A DNA stretch of 38,711 bases, taken from Fluviibacter sp039805725. GTDB taxonomy: Bacteria > Pseudomonadota > Gammaproteobacteria > Burkholderiales > Rhodocyclaceae. A program made the translations under genes and the position numbers. Position 1 is the first letter of the stretch. Each line of letters begins with the position of its first letter. This document shows, in pieces, positions 1 through 8,248 of the stretch. The notes below the pieces were generated by a model. The model was not told the DNA's origin, made no database searches, and was given only the letters and a program-made list of their open reading frames with translations. The stretch covers positions 1 to 38,711 of the forward strand of contig JBDLTT010000014.1 of the NCBI GenBank assembly GCA_039805725.1. Reading direction: 5' to 3'.

Positions 1-488
1 ACACAGGCATTGACCATGCGTCGGTGCAGGCGGCGGGCGTCGACCGGGGTTTCCAGTTTGAGCGCATATTGCGCAACGCCCGGGGTGCCGTAGTCATTGC
101 TCTGGCTGCCCACGGCGATGATGAGGGTGTCATACGAAAAACACCGGGCGGGGGTCACTTCTTCACCGGCATCATCGACAAACGGCGCGACATGGACTTT
201 GCGCGCCTGGCGATCCAGGCCGGTCATTTCACCAATACGGAAGTGAAAGTGATGCCAGTGCGCCTGCGCCAGATAGCCGACCTCGTGATCGCCAATATCC
301 ATGCTTCCGGCGGCGATTTCGTGCAGTTTGGGTTTCCAGATATGCGTGCGTGCGCGGTCGATCAGGGTGATGTCGGCCTGGCCGCGCTTGCCGAGGGTGT
401 CGCCGAGGCGGGTGGCGAGCTCGAGGCCACCAGCGCCACCGCCAACAATCACAATTTTATGCGGGTTGGCTGAAGATGAAATAGACAC
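1..488 (-). CDS. ndh: Type II NADH dehydrogenase, N-terminal part (runs off the window)
   Basis: The first 162 codons of a flavoprotein are visible; the C-terminus lies beyond position 1. After a short polar leader the protein shows the Rossmann motif IVIVGGGAGGLE (about residues 13-24), followed by an acidic residue in TLIDR that would bind the ADP ribose of FAD, then WKPKLHEIAAG and a later DTLIIAVGS strand. This pattern is typical of single-subunit NADH:quinone oxidoreductases, peripheral membrane enzymes that oxidise NADH without pumping protons. The start is a GTG at 488, chosen because GGAG lies 8 bases upstream and no ATG precedes the Rossmann strand. It begins only 17 bases after the YitT-family stop, so the two probably form an operon. 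A sulfide:quinone reductase or another member of the same superfamily cannot be excluded without the C-terminus. Confidence 0.85.
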   Translation of the reverse strand, partial: MSISSSANPHKIVIVGGGAGGLELATRLGDTLGKRGQADITLIDRARTHIWKPKLHEIAAGSMDIGDHEVGYLAQAHWHHFHFRIGEMTGLDRQARKVHVAPFVDDAGEEVTPARCFSYDTLIIAVGSQSNDYGTPGVAQYALKLETPVDARRLHRRMVNAC

Positions 489-505
489 AGCTGCTACTCC
501 GAAGT

Positions 506-1336
506 TTAGACCGCGGTTTGTCCGCTAAAAAATTCTGTGGCGCCAATGACCACGACATGGGCTTGGGCATCGACGTCATGCACCACGTTGCGCACGGTGG
601 CGATCATGGATGCATCAACGACCAGAAAAACGAGTTCTTCGTTGTTCTGATCGCGCACGGTATTGACATGGGTGAGCGCGCTGGATTCGGCAAAGCGTTG
701 ATTCAGCGCCGCCAGGATCGGCGCGGCGTTGGCGGTCGAGATATGAACAACTTTGCTCTGGGCTTTGCCGGTCAGCACCCGGTCCACAACAATCCCCGAG
801 ATGTAGACGCCAACCGCCGCCCAGAGCGCCGATTCGATATTGCCGAAGACCAGCGCTGAAATCAGGCAAATGCTACCGTCGAGAATCAGCACCCAGTTGC
901 CAACCGTTAAACCCGACCATTGGGCGAGCAGGCGCGCCAGAATACTCCAGCCCCCCGAGGCGGCCTCGCCCTTGAAAATCAGCCCCAGCCCCAGGCCGAC
1001 CAGCAAGCCACCGTAGAGCGCGTTGAGCATGGGGTTCCTCGTCGGAACGACCCCCGGAAATAACCAGAACAGCAATTCGATAAACAGGGCGATCAGGCCG
1101 AAGGCGAGGGCCGTACGGAACAGATAGCCCGGCCCCAGTCGTTTGAGGGCAAACACCATGAGCACGGCGTTGATGATAAAGACCGACAGCCCCTGATTAA
1201 AGTCGAGCGCATGGAACAGAATGATCGCGATGCCCGGCGGCCCCCCCGACACAATATGATTGGGCGAGAGAAAGAAAACGATCGCCAATGCCAGGCTGAA
1301 GGCGCCAGCGATGATGAGGGCAATGTTCTTGAACAT
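506..1336 (-). CDS. YitT-family membrane protein with C-terminal DUF2179 domain
   Basis: This 276-residue protein has five to six hydrophobic segments in its first 190 residues, beginning ALIIAGAFSLALAIVFFL, with the loop SGGPPGIA typical of the YitT (DUF161) family. A soluble C-terminal domain (about 195-276) ends in a beta-rich region resembling DUF2179 (residues such as VVDASMIATVRNVVHDVD). The family is widespread, integral to the inner membrane and of unknown function; a transport role is often assumed but not shown. It lies just upstream of the NADH dehydrogenase on the same strand and is divergent from the aldo/keto reductase. No clear ribosome binding site precedes the ATG at 1336. 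Nothing ties it to benzoate metabolism other than position. Confidence 0.85.
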   Translation of the reverse strand: MFKNIALIIAGAFSLALAIVFFLSPNHIVSGGPPGIAIILFHALDFNQGLSVFIINAVLMVFALKRLGPGYLFRTALAFGLIALFIELLFWLFPGVVPTRNPMLNALYGGLLVGLGLGLIFKGEAASGGWSILARLLAQWSGLTVGNWVLILDGSICLISALVFGNIESALWAAVGVYISGIVVDRVLTGKAQSKVVHISTANAAPILAALNQRFAESSALTHVNTVRDQNNEELVFLVVDASMIATVRNVVHDVDAQAHVVVIGATEFFSGQTAV

Positions 1337-1490
1337 ACGGATCGATATGATGCGGCGGGTGGTCGGTGGTTCGGAACCTGGACCTGCAGGTTATGGATTG
1401 GCTTAAGCAACTTATAACAGTTATACGGCTTTATTTCTATCCACTGGCTTATGATAATGTGCTGCAACCTTCAACAAAAAATAGGTCCTG

Positions 1491-2465
1491 ATGGAATATC
1501 AACGTTTTGGCCAGACGGGTTTGAAAGTATCCCCGTTGTGTCTGGGCTGCATGACCTACGGCAGCCCGAGCTGGCGACCCTGGGTGCTGGATGAAACCGC
1601 CTCGCGTGGCTTCATGCGTGAGGCCCTGGATGCCGGGATCAACTTCTTTGATACCGCCGATATGTATTCGCTGGGTGCCAGCGAAGAAATTCTCGGGCGG
1701 GCGATCCGTGATTTTGCGCGGCGTGACGATCTGGTGCTGGCCACCAAGGTGTTCTATCCGATGAGCGATCGCCCGAATGACCGCGGGCTATCACGCAAAC
1801 ATATTCTGGCCTCGATTGATGCGTCGCTAAAGCGGCTGGGCACGGATTATGTGGATCTGTACATCATTCACCGCTTCGACCCGGAGACGACGCCGGAAGA
1901 AACACTGACCACGCTGGATCTGCTGGTGCGTTCCGGTCGCGTCCGTTACCTGGGGGCGTCGTCGATGTACGCCTGGCAGTTCATGAAGCTGCTGGGTCTG
2001 CAGCGCAGCCATGGCCTGGCGCCGTTTGTGTCGATGCAGAATCACTACAACCTGATCTACCGCGAGGAAGAACGCGAAATGCTGCCGCTCTGCCAGAGCG
2101 AAGGCATTGCCGTGACGCCCTGGTCGCCGCTGGCGCGCGGGCTGCTGGCGGGCGGTGGTCGGGGTGGCAACACGCAACGCGCGACGACGGATCATCTGTC
2201 GCCGTTGTGGTACCACGAACATGCCATGGAAGACGCCGTGGCACAGGCGGTGGCTGAGGTGGCGCAGGCTCGCGGGGTGCCGCCGGCCCAGGTCGCCCTG
2301 GCCTGGGTGGCGAGTCGGCCCAGTGTGACGGTGCCGATTGTCGGCATTTCCAAGCCCCACCACCTGGCCGATGCGCTGGCCGGTGTGGCATTAACCTTAA
2401 CCGATGCCGAAGTCGCCCGTCTGGAATCGCCCTACAGACCGCGTGCGGTCGCTGGTCATGAGTGA
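1491..2465 (+). CDS. Aldo/keto reductase
   Basis: The protein is 324 residues, the normal length of this NADPH-dependent TIM-barrel family. The catalytic tetrad is visible: Asp54 and Tyr59 in DTADMYS, Lys86 in LATKV and His127 in YIIHRF. The first strand MEYQRFGQTGLKVSPLCLGC is typical of the YajO/Tas-like branch. These enzymes reduce aldehydes or ketones; the substrate cannot be read from sequence. Its stop codon overlaps the GTG start of the BenE gene by 4 bases, so the two are translationally coupled and it may act on an aromatic aldehyde or ketone in the same regulon. That role is inference from context only. Confidence 0.88.
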   Translation: MEYQRFGQTGLKVSPLCLGCMTYGSPSWRPWVLDETASRGFMREALDAGINFFDTADMYSLGASEEILGRAIRDFARRDDLVLATKVFYPMSDRPNDRGLSRKHILASIDASLKRLGTDYVDLYIIHRFDPETTPEETLTTLDLLVRSGRVRYLGASSMYAWQFMKLLGLQRSHGLAPFVSMQNHYNLIYREEEREMLPLCQSEGIAVTPWSPLARGLLAGGGRGGNTQRATTDHLSPLWYHEHAMEDAVAQAVAEVAQARGVPPAQVALAWVASRPSVTVPIVGISKPHHLADALAGVALTLTDAEVARLESPYRPRAVAGHE

Positions 2466-3700
2466 GTGTGCCATCTATGTCAACGACTGAAACCTTCGTC
2501 TCTACCGACCACCCCTACAGTTTGCGCAAGGACTGGTCGATATCGACCATCGCGGCCGGATTCCTGGCGGTCCTGGTCTCTTATTCCGGGCCGCTGATTA
2601 TTTTTTTCCAGGCAGCGCAGTCGGCAGATGCCTCGCCGGCAATGGTGGCGTCCTGGGTCTGGGGGATTTCGATCGGCGCGGCAGTGTCGGGGATTCTGCT
2701 CAGCTACGTGATTAAAGTGCCCATCGTCACGGCCTGGTCCGCGCCGGGCACGGCGCTGCTGGTGACGCTGTTTCCGAGTCTGTCACTCAACGAAGCGGTG
2801 GGCGCGTATCTGAGTGCGGCGCTGGTGATTTTTATCATCGGTGTGAGTGGCTCTTTCGACAAGGTGCTCAAGCACATCCCCAAGGGGGTGGCGGCCGGCA
2901 TGATGGCGGGGATTCTGTTCCAGTTTGGCGCCAATGCCTTCAAGGCAGCCGGGGCGATGCCCGCGATCACCTTTGCGATGGTACTGGCCTATCTGCTGTT
3001 CAAGCGTCTGGTGCCGCGCTACTGCATGGTGCTGGTGCTGCTGGTCGGTCTGGCGCTGGCGCTGACTCTGGGGGGCGCCAACTTCAGTGAGGTCCGTTTG
3101 ACGTTGACGGTGCCCGAGTTTATTCGTCCGGAATGGACCTGGGCGTCGACGCTCAGTCTGGCGCTGCCGCTGGTGCTGGTGAGTATGACGGGGCAGTTCC
3201 TGCCGGGGATGGCGATCTTGCGCAGCTCGGGGTATATGACGCCGGCACGCCCGATTATTACCGTGACGAGTCTGGCCTCGCTGGGCGTGGCATGTTTTGG
3301 TGGTATCACGATTGTGATTGCGGCCATTACGGCGGCGCTCTGCACGTCAAAGGATGCGCACGAAGACCCGAAACGCCGCTATATCGCCGGCATTGCGAAC
3401 GGCGTCTTCTACCTGATCGGTGGCTGTTTTGCCGGAACGATTGTGTCGCTGTTTGCCGTGCTGCCCAGAGAACTGATTGCGGTACTGGCGGGCTTGGCGC
3501 TGATCGGTGCCATTACCGCGAACCTGATGGGCACGATGGCCGATGCCGAGCATCGCGAGGCGTCGGTTATTACGTTTCTGGCGACGGCGTCCGGGATGTC
3601 GTTTCTGGGTCTGGGGTCGGCGTTCTGGGGGGTCGTCCTGGGGATGCTGGCCTATGTGATCCTGCACCACCAGCGCAGCAAGACAGGCGAGGCCAAATAG
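2462..3700 (+). CDS. benE: BenE-family benzoate/proton symporter
   Basis: This 412-residue protein is almost entirely hydrophobic, with about twelve predicted membrane spans after a polar N-terminus. Family hallmarks include TAWSAPGTALL near residue 95, GVAAGMMAGILFQFG near 145, and a late GGITIVIAAITAALCTSKDAH segment. BenE proteins import benzoate with protons across the inner membrane. The GTG at 2462 gives a 4-base overlap with the preceding gene; an ATG five codons later is an alternative start. It sits upstream of an exported amidohydrolase and a BenR-type regulator, consistent with benzoate uptake. It is one of three candidate aromatic-acid importers in the window. Confidence 0.93.
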   Translation: MSVPSMSTTETFVSTDHPYSLRKDWSISTIAAGFLAVLVSYSGPLIIFFQAAQSADASPAMVASWVWGISIGAAVSGILLSYVIKVPIVTAWSAPGTALLVTLFPSLSLNEAVGAYLSAALVIFIIGVSGSFDKVLKHIPKGVAAGMMAGILFQFGANAFKAAGAMPAITFAMVLAYLLFKRLVPRYCMVLVLLVGLALALTLGGANFSEVRLTLTVPEFIRPEWTWASTLSLALPLVLVSMTGQFLPGMAILRSSGYMTPARPIITVTSLASLGVACFGGITIVIAAITAALCTSKDAHEDPKRRYIAGIANGVFYLIGGCFAGTIVSLFAVLPRELIAVLAGLALIGAITANLMGTMADAEHREASVITFLATASGMSFLGLGSAFWGVVLGMLAYVILHHQRSKTGEAK

Positions 3701-3732
3701 CGGCCGTATCATCACGACGGAGGAGACCGATC

Positions 3733-5082
3733 ATGAACACACCAAAAACCCTGTTCAAACCAACCCTGCTGGCACTGGCGCTGGGGATGGTATCGCTCGG
3801 GCTTGCGCTGCCGGCCCGGGCGATTGAGGCGAAGCAACTGGCCGAAATCCAGAAACGGGTAACCGCCATCGAGCCGACCATGATCACCTGGCGGCGCGAT
3901 ATTCACCAGCACCCGGAACTCTCGAATCAGGAAACCCGAACCGCCGCGCTGGTCGCCCAAGAACTCCGTCGGCTCGGTCTGGAGGTTAAAACCGGCGTTG
4001 GTGGGACCGGGGTCGTGGGCATCCTGAAGGGGGCGTATCCGGGCAAGGTGGTCGCCCTGCGTGCCGATATGGATGCCTTGCCGGTCAAGGAACTGGTGGA
4101 TGTGCCCTTTGCTTCCAAGGCCAAAGGCCTGCACATGGGCAAAGAGGTGGATGTCATGCACGCCTGTGGTCACGACGCACATACCGCAATCCTGATGGGA
4201 ACGGCCGAAGTGCTGGCCGGGATGAAAGACCAGTTGCATGGCACCGTGGTCTTTATCTTCCAGCCTGCAGAAGAGGGGCCATCACAGGCGACCCAGGGCG
4301 CGCATCAGCATATTGGTGCCCTGGCCATGGTGGATGCCGGTGTGTTAAAGAATCCGAAGGTCGATGCCATCTTTGGCCTGCACATGATTCCTTTCCTGCC
4401 GGTGGGCACGGTGGGTTACCGGTCGGGCGCCATTCTGGCGTCGGGCGATAGCTTCTCGCTGAAGGTGACGGGCAAACAGACGCACGGCGGCTTCCCCTGG
4501 AACGGGATCGATCCCATTGTCAGCGCGTCACAGATCATTATGGGGCTGCAAACCATCGTCAGCCGCCAGCTTAATATCGTCAAGGAGCCGGCCGTGATCT
4601 CCATCGGCTCGATCCATGGTGGCAACCGGGACAACATCATTCCTGAAAGCGTCGAGATGCTGGGGACCTTACGTGCGTTCGACGATGGCATGCGTGACGA
4701 TGCCCGCAAACGGATGAAGCTGACCGCCGAATCGATTGCCGCGGCCAGCGGTGCCAAGGCCGAATTGACCTTTCTGCAACCGAGCTACTCGACAACGGTC
4801 AACGATGACAAACTGACGGCGCGTATGTTGCCCACTCTGGAGCAGGCAACCGGCGGCAAGGCCATTCTGGCCCCCAAACTGGGCGCCTACGAAGACTTCT
4901 CCGAGTTCCAGAAGGTGGTTCCGGGCATGTTCTTCTTCCTGGGGTCTACCGATCCGAAGAAGCGGGATCCGAAGACGGCCGCACCGAATCACTCGCCCAA
5001 GTTTGAAGTCGACGAAGCTTCGCTGGCCGTTGGTGCAACCGCGCTGTCGGCGCTGGCGGTCGATTATCTCGATCAGAAATAA
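3733..5082 (+). CDS. Exported M20-family amidohydrolase (hippurate / N-acyl-amino-acid hydrolase type)
   Basis: The protein is 449 residues. The ATG at 3733 has an AGGAG 7-8 bases upstream, and the protein starts with a Sec signal peptide (basic MNTPKTLFK, hydrophobic core, cleavage expected after ALPARA at residue 30). The mature part is an M20D peptidase: HQHPELSNQE near 58, ADMDALPV near 111, HACGHDAH with Cys145 and His147, PAEEG with Glu180/Glu181, GLHM with His217, and a C-terminal NHSPKF. These provide the usual Cys/His/Glu metal ligands. Known members cleave hippurate or indoleacetyl-amino acids. Placed between BenE and BenR, it may release benzoate from N-benzoyl amino acids in the periplasm. 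The family and export signal are seen; the substrate is inference. Confidence 0.88.
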   Translation: MNTPKTLFKPTLLALALGMVSLGLALPARAIEAKQLAEIQKRVTAIEPTMITWRRDIHQHPELSNQETRTAALVAQELRRLGLEVKTGVGGTGVVGILKGAYPGKVVALRADMDALPVKELVDVPFASKAKGLHMGKEVDVMHACGHDAHTAILMGTAEVLAGMKDQLHGTVVFIFQPAEEGPSQATQGAHQHIGALAMVDAGVLKNPKVDAIFGLHMIPFLPVGTVGYRSGAILASGDSFSLKVTGKQTHGGFPWNGIDPIVSASQIIMGLQTIVSRQLNIVKEPAVISIGSIHGGNRDNIIPESVEMLGTLRAFDDGMRDDARKRMKLTAESIAAASGAKAELTFLQPSYSTTVNDDKLTARMLPTLEQATGGKAILAPKLGAYEDFSEFQKVVPGMFFFLGSTDPKKRDPKTAAPNHSPKFEVDEASLAVGATALSALAVDYLDQK

Positions 5083-5097
5083 TCGACAACGCTGGCG

Positions 5098-6078
5098 TTA
5101 CACGCGGCTCTGGTCTGTATTTTTACGGGCCTTGAGCGACTCCGAGGGCAGGATACCGAAGGTGGCTTTGTAGAATTCGGCGAAGCGCCCCAGATGGGTA
5201 AAGCCGTAATCGATGGCGATGGCCGTGACATTGCTGATGTGGACGCTCGGGTTCATCAGCGTGTTGTACACGTGCTCCAGTTTTTTCTGGCGAATAAAGC
5301 ACTTGGGCGTGGTGCCGGCATGCTTTTCAAAAAGCGAATAGAGCGAACGTAGACTGATGTGCGCGTAGCGCGCCAGCTCCTCGGCGGTGACATCGCGTTT
5401 GATGTGCTCTTCGAGATACTGAACAATCCGCTCGAAGGTGGCAGTGCCCTGCGAGCGACTCACGTTGAGCTTGATGTTGTGATCGAGCATCACGATCATT
5501 TTGCTAGCGACCAGCCGGTTGTAATGCTGCAGGAGTTGCGGGGTTGCCTGGTCGGACTCGGTTTCCTGACACAACAGCGCAAAAAGCTGCATCAGGGTAT
5601 CGAGATCCTGAGTTTTATAGGTGTTGTGTTTGAACCGGAATTTTTCAACCGGTTTGAAACAGCAGTGTTCGGCATAAGCCGCATCCAGCAGTTCGGCAGG
5701 AATGCGCACGATGAATTTTTCGCAATCTGCCGAGTAGGTCAGATCAATCGGTTCATCCGAGTTGATGACCAGAAATTCGCCCTCGGACAGACAGGACGTT
5801 TTGTCGTCCAGCTTGTACTCGCAATGTCCGTTCAGAATGAACTGGATATGATAGGTGCCCTTCAGACCCTCGGAGCGTACATTCGCCTGGGTGCCATAGC
5901 TGAGGCGACACAAATCAATGCCGCCGGCTTTGCGATGATGCAGCTTTGCCGAGGGTTTGCTCTTGCCGTTGAGGATCAGTTGATGATTACCGACATGCCG
6001 ATTCACATACTCGGAAACTTCAAACGGGTCAGCGTCGGTATAGCGCTTGCTGGACTCTTCGAGTAAACGTGACATCAT
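5098..6078 (-). CDS. benR: XylS/BenR-type AraC-family activator of benzoate genes
   Basis: This 326-residue protein closely resembles the XylS/BenR group along its whole length. N-terminal ligand-domain motifs include KLHHRKAGGIDLCRLSYG and DLTYSADCEKFIV. Two C-terminal helix-turn-helix units follow, with HAGTTPK and AIDYGFTHLGRFAEFY. Such proteins bind benzoate in the N-terminal domain and activate Pm-like promoters. I chose the ATG at 6078 because GGAGG lies 7 bases upstream; an in-frame TTG at 6111 has no good site. It is convergent with the M20 gene and lies downstream of the terminated benABCD operon. Its likely targets are the TGCA-N6-GGATA sites at 10155-10240. Its own -10 sits inside an inverted repeat, suggesting control by a second regulator. 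Confidence 0.93.
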   Translation of the reverse strand: MMSRLLEESSKRYTDADPFEVSEYVNRHVGNHQLILNGKSKPSAKLHHRKAGGIDLCRLSYGTQANVRSEGLKGTYHIQFILNGHCEYKLDDKTSCLSEGEFLVINSDEPIDLTYSADCEKFIVRIPAELLDAAYAEHCCFKPVEKFRFKHNTYKTQDLDTLMQLFALLCQETESDQATPQLLQHYNRLVASKMIVMLDHNIKLNVSRSQGTATFERIVQYLEEHIKRDVTAEELARYAHISLRSLYSLFEKHAGTTPKCFIRQKKLEHVYNTLMNPSVHISNVTAIAIDYGFTHLGRFAEFYKATFGILPSESLKARKNTDQSRV

Positions 6079-6203
6079 TTCATACCCTCCGTCCCGCAAG
6101 ACTTGATGCAACTGCGCTGATTAAACCAGTTCATAGATGATCCTCCATGGTACAACCGATGTCCGATCTGCGCCGGATTTGGTTGCTATGCTGTTTGCAT
6201 AAA

Positions 6204-6248
6204 TTCTCGATAATGTAAATTATATCGAGATTTCTGCAAAATATGCAA
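6204..6248 (-). promoter_or_regulatory. Promoter of benR with an inverted-repeat operator over the -10
   Basis: On the minus strand a TTGCAT -35 (6243-6248) is followed after 18 bases by a perfect TATAAT (6219-6224), placing transcription start near 6212, about 130 bases before the benR start. The -10 lies within an inverted repeat: TTCTCGATAAT at 6204-6214 faces ATTATATCGAGATT at 6219-6232. The same AATCTCGATA core occurs at the catechol 2,3-dioxygenase and gntR/SDR promoters. A bound protein here would block RNA polymerase. Promoter elements are seen; the identity of the binding protein is inferred. Confidence 0.6.
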
Positions 6249-6283
6249 CAATTTTCTCATGCGTAACATGGGGCAATCGGGGC

Positions 6284-6314
6284 GAAAAAAAACCACCCGT
6301 CTTGAGGGTGGTTT
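6284..6314 (-). terminator. Intrinsic terminator of the benABCD operon
   Basis: A 9-bp perfect stem AAACCACCC/GGGTGGTTT (6290-6298 and 6306-6314) has a 7-base loop. Read on the minus strand it is followed by a run of T (complement of the A-run at 6285-6292). It lies about 60 bases after the benD stop, so it ends the ben operon and separates it from the benR promoter. On the plus strand there is no U-run after the hairpin, so it is directional. Confidence 0.85.
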
Positions 6315-6372
6315 AAGTGCCCCGGTGATTGGGGGCGGGCGGGGAAATACGTGGTTGGTTCCGGCCAGGGCG

Positions 6373-7149
6373 TTAACCCTGATCGCCGCCACCGACCGGA
6401 ATAATGGTACCGGTGATGTAACCCGATTCGTCTGATGCAAGAAAGAGGATCGGATCCGCCTGTTCGTCCAGCGTGCCGTAGCGCTTCATCAGGCTGCTGT
6501 CGATCGACTGGCTGTAGATCTGCTTGTACCAGACTTTTTCCTGTTCGGTCTGCTCTGCCGTATTCCGCGGGGTAATCCGCGGCGGTGCTTCGGTAGCACC
6601 GGGCGCCGTGGCGTTGACCCGAATTCCCCGTTCGCCATTTTCAAACGCCAGAGAAGCGGTCAGTGCGTTGACGCCGCCCTTGGCTGCCGCATACGGCACG
6701 CGGTTGACGCCGCGCGTGGCGATCGACGACACGTTAACAATCGAGCCTTTACCGTTTTTTTGCATGTGCGGTAGCGCGGCACGGCAGCACCACAGGGTCG
6801 GGAAGAGCGAGCGGCGCACTTCGGCCTCGATTTCGTTTTCGCCGTAGTACTCGAAGGGTTTGGTCCAGATCGTACCGCCCACATTATTGACCAGAATGTC
6901 GATCCGGCCGAAACGCTCAACGGCAGCGTCCATGACCCGCTGGCAATCGCTGAACTTTTCCAGGTCAGCGGTCAGCGAGAGCATGTTGTTGTGGGCATTG
7001 AGTGCCTGGGCGACCTCGTGCACAACCTCGGCACGGTCGACCAGCACCAGGCTGCCGCCTTCTTCAGCCATGCGTTCGGCAACGCGCTTGCCGATGCCTT
7101 GCGCGGCACCGGTGATGACAGCAATTTTATTCTGGAAACGGCTTGGCAT
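6373..7149 (-). CDS. benD: Benzoate cis-diol dehydrogenase (BenD)
   Basis: This 258-residue short-chain dehydrogenase oxidises and decarboxylates the cis-diol from benzoate dioxygenase (1,6-dihydroxycyclohexa-2,4-diene-1-carboxylate) to catechol, making NADH. The nucleotide motif TGAAQGIG (13-20), NNVGG (88-92), Ser141/142, Tyr153 and Lys157 are present. The run RRSLFPTLWCCRA and SSLMKRYGTLDEQ are characteristic of BenD/XylL rather than generic SDRs. The start at ATG 7149 begins directly before the Rossmann strand; longer readings would add a non-conserved arginine-rich extension overlapping benC. It is the last gene of benABCD, 23 bases after benC, and is followed by an intrinsic terminator. 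Confidence 0.95.
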   Translation of the reverse strand: MPSRFQNKIAVITGAAQGIGKRVAERMAEEGGSLVLVDRAEVVHEVAQALNAHNNMLSLTADLEKFSDCQRVMDAAVERFGRIDILVNNVGGTIWTKPFEYYGENEIEAEVRRSLFPTLWCCRAALPHMQKNGKGSIVNVSSIATRGVNRVPYAAAKGGVNALTASLAFENGERGIRVNATAPGATEAPPRITPRNTAEQTEQEKVWYKQIYSQSIDSSLMKRYGTLDEQADPILFLASDESGYITGTIIPVGGGDQG

Positions 7150-7172
7150 AGGATTCTCTGCGCGGCAAAAGG

Positions 7173-8183
7173 TTAAACGCTGGCGGCAAACTTTTCGTAG
7201 TGGAAGCTGGCCGGATGGATATTGCGTTCGCGCAGGTTCTCGGCGACGGCTTCGACCATCGGGGGCGGGCCGCACAGATAGATGTCGACGTTGCCATTGT
7301 GCAACTGGGCCGGCTCGAGATGCTGCGTGACGTAGCCCTTTTTCGGCTGTGCGCTTTTCTCGTCGACCACCACCAGTTCAAATGAGAAGGTCGGTAGCTT
7401 GCAGGCAAAGTCCTTCAGGCGATCGACCTCGACGAGGTCGGTGTCGTTGTTGACGCCGTAGATGAGATGGATTTCCTGGGTGGTGCCACCCTCGGCAACC
7501 AGTTTGTCGAGCATGGCCAGGAACGGCGCCAGACCGGTGCCGCCGGCCAGCATGAGAATGGGGCGCTTGACTTCGCGCAGATAGAAGCTGCCCAGTGGGC
7601 CGGTGATCGACATGGCGTCGCCGAGTTTGGCATTCTGGCTCAGATAGGTGCTCATCAGACCACCCGGTACATTGCGCAGCAGGAAGGAAACACTGCCGTT
7701 GTAGGGCATGCTGCTGAAGGAATAAGCGCGATGCTGTTCGGTGCCGGGGACTTTGAGATTGGCATACTGCCCGGGAAGGAAGGACAGATTCTTCACGTCG
7801 TCGCCGGTCAGCGTGATGCTGATCGTGCTGTCGGACAGCTGACGCAGTTCGGAAATTGTGGTGTTGTAGCTTGCCTGCTGGGTCTTGCAGACCTCGGAGG
7901 AGGCAGGAATACGGACGACGCAATCACTCTCCGGGTACATCTGGCAGGTGAGCACCATGCCATCGGCCGCCTCCGCTTCGGTCAGCGCATCGTCGATGTA
8001 GGTGCCCATGCGGAATTTACCGGATTCGCATGAGGATTTACAGGCGCCGCAAGCACCATCACGACAGTCGATGGGTACGTTGATTTTCTGACGGTAAGCT
8101 GCATCGGCAACCGTTTCCGATGGTTTGCAGTCAATGAAACGTGTAACGCCGTCTTCGAAATTCAGGGCGATTTTATAGCTCAT
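7173..8183 (-). CDS. benC: Benzoate 1,2-dioxygenase reductase (BenC)
   Basis: This 336-residue electron-transfer protein passes electrons from NADH through FAD and a [2Fe-2S] cluster to the oxygenase. Domain order is N-terminal plant-type ferredoxin with Cys40, Cys45, Cys48 and Cys80; an FAD domain with RAYSFSS near residue 150; and an NAD domain with GGTGLAPFLAML near 212 and CGPPPMVEAV near 303. This order and length match BenC/XylZ class IB reductases. The ATG at 8183 is preceded by CCGGAGAC. The gene is separated from benB by 65 bases that contain a stem-loop. It might also reduce the XylT-like ferredoxin, as a conventional alternative to the oxidoreductase at 10329. Confidence 0.96.
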   Translation of the reverse strand: MSYKIALNFEDGVTRFIDCKPSETVADAAYRQKINVPIDCRDGACGACKSSCESGKFRMGTYIDDALTEAEAADGMVLTCQMYPESDCVVRIPASSEVCKTQQASYNTTISELRQLSDSTISITLTGDDVKNLSFLPGQYANLKVPGTEQHRAYSFSSMPYNGSVSFLLRNVPGGLMSTYLSQNAKLGDAMSITGPLGSFYLREVKRPILMLAGGTGLAPFLAMLDKLVAEGGTTQEIHLIYGVNNDTDLVEVDRLKDFACKLPTFSFELVVVDEKSAQPKKGYVTQHLEPAQLHNGNVDIYLCGPPPMVEAVAENLRERNIHPASFHYEKFAASV

Positions 8184-8206
8184 GAGTGTCTCCGGAGGGT
8201 ATTGCC

Positions 8207-8232
8207 CGGTACCGTCCAGATGAACGGTACCG
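8207..8232 (-). other. Intercistronic stem-loop between benB and benC
   Basis: A 9-bp perfect inverted repeat CGGTACCGT/ACGGTACCG (8207-8215 and 8224-8232) encloses an 8-base loop in the 65-base benB-benC gap, with no U-run after it. It is more likely an RNA stability or processing element, protecting the benAB part of the message, than a terminator. The structure is seen; the role is inferred. Confidence 0.55.
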
Positions 8233-8248
8233 AGCCCTTCTAACGTGG

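Noticed and set aside
24..473. A 149-codon plus-strand open frame at the left edge
   Set aside because: The minus strand encodes the FAD-binding start of NADH dehydrogenase with a good ribosome site; this is its antisense.
1382..1391. Palindrome ACCTGCAGGT between the YitT and aldo/keto reductase genes
   Set aside because: A single 10-bp palindrome with no second copy in the window and no clear promoter overlap; chance occurrence is likely.
3133..3732. An in-frame N-terminal extension of the M20 hydrolase reaching back into benE
   Set aside because: The extension lies within benE in another frame, has no homology, and would hide the signal peptide and the AGGAG site at the real start, 3733.
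5085..5097. Small inverted repeat AACGCTGGCGTT after the M20 gene as a terminator
   Set aside because: Only 5 base pairs with a 2-base loop and no U-run; too weak to call.
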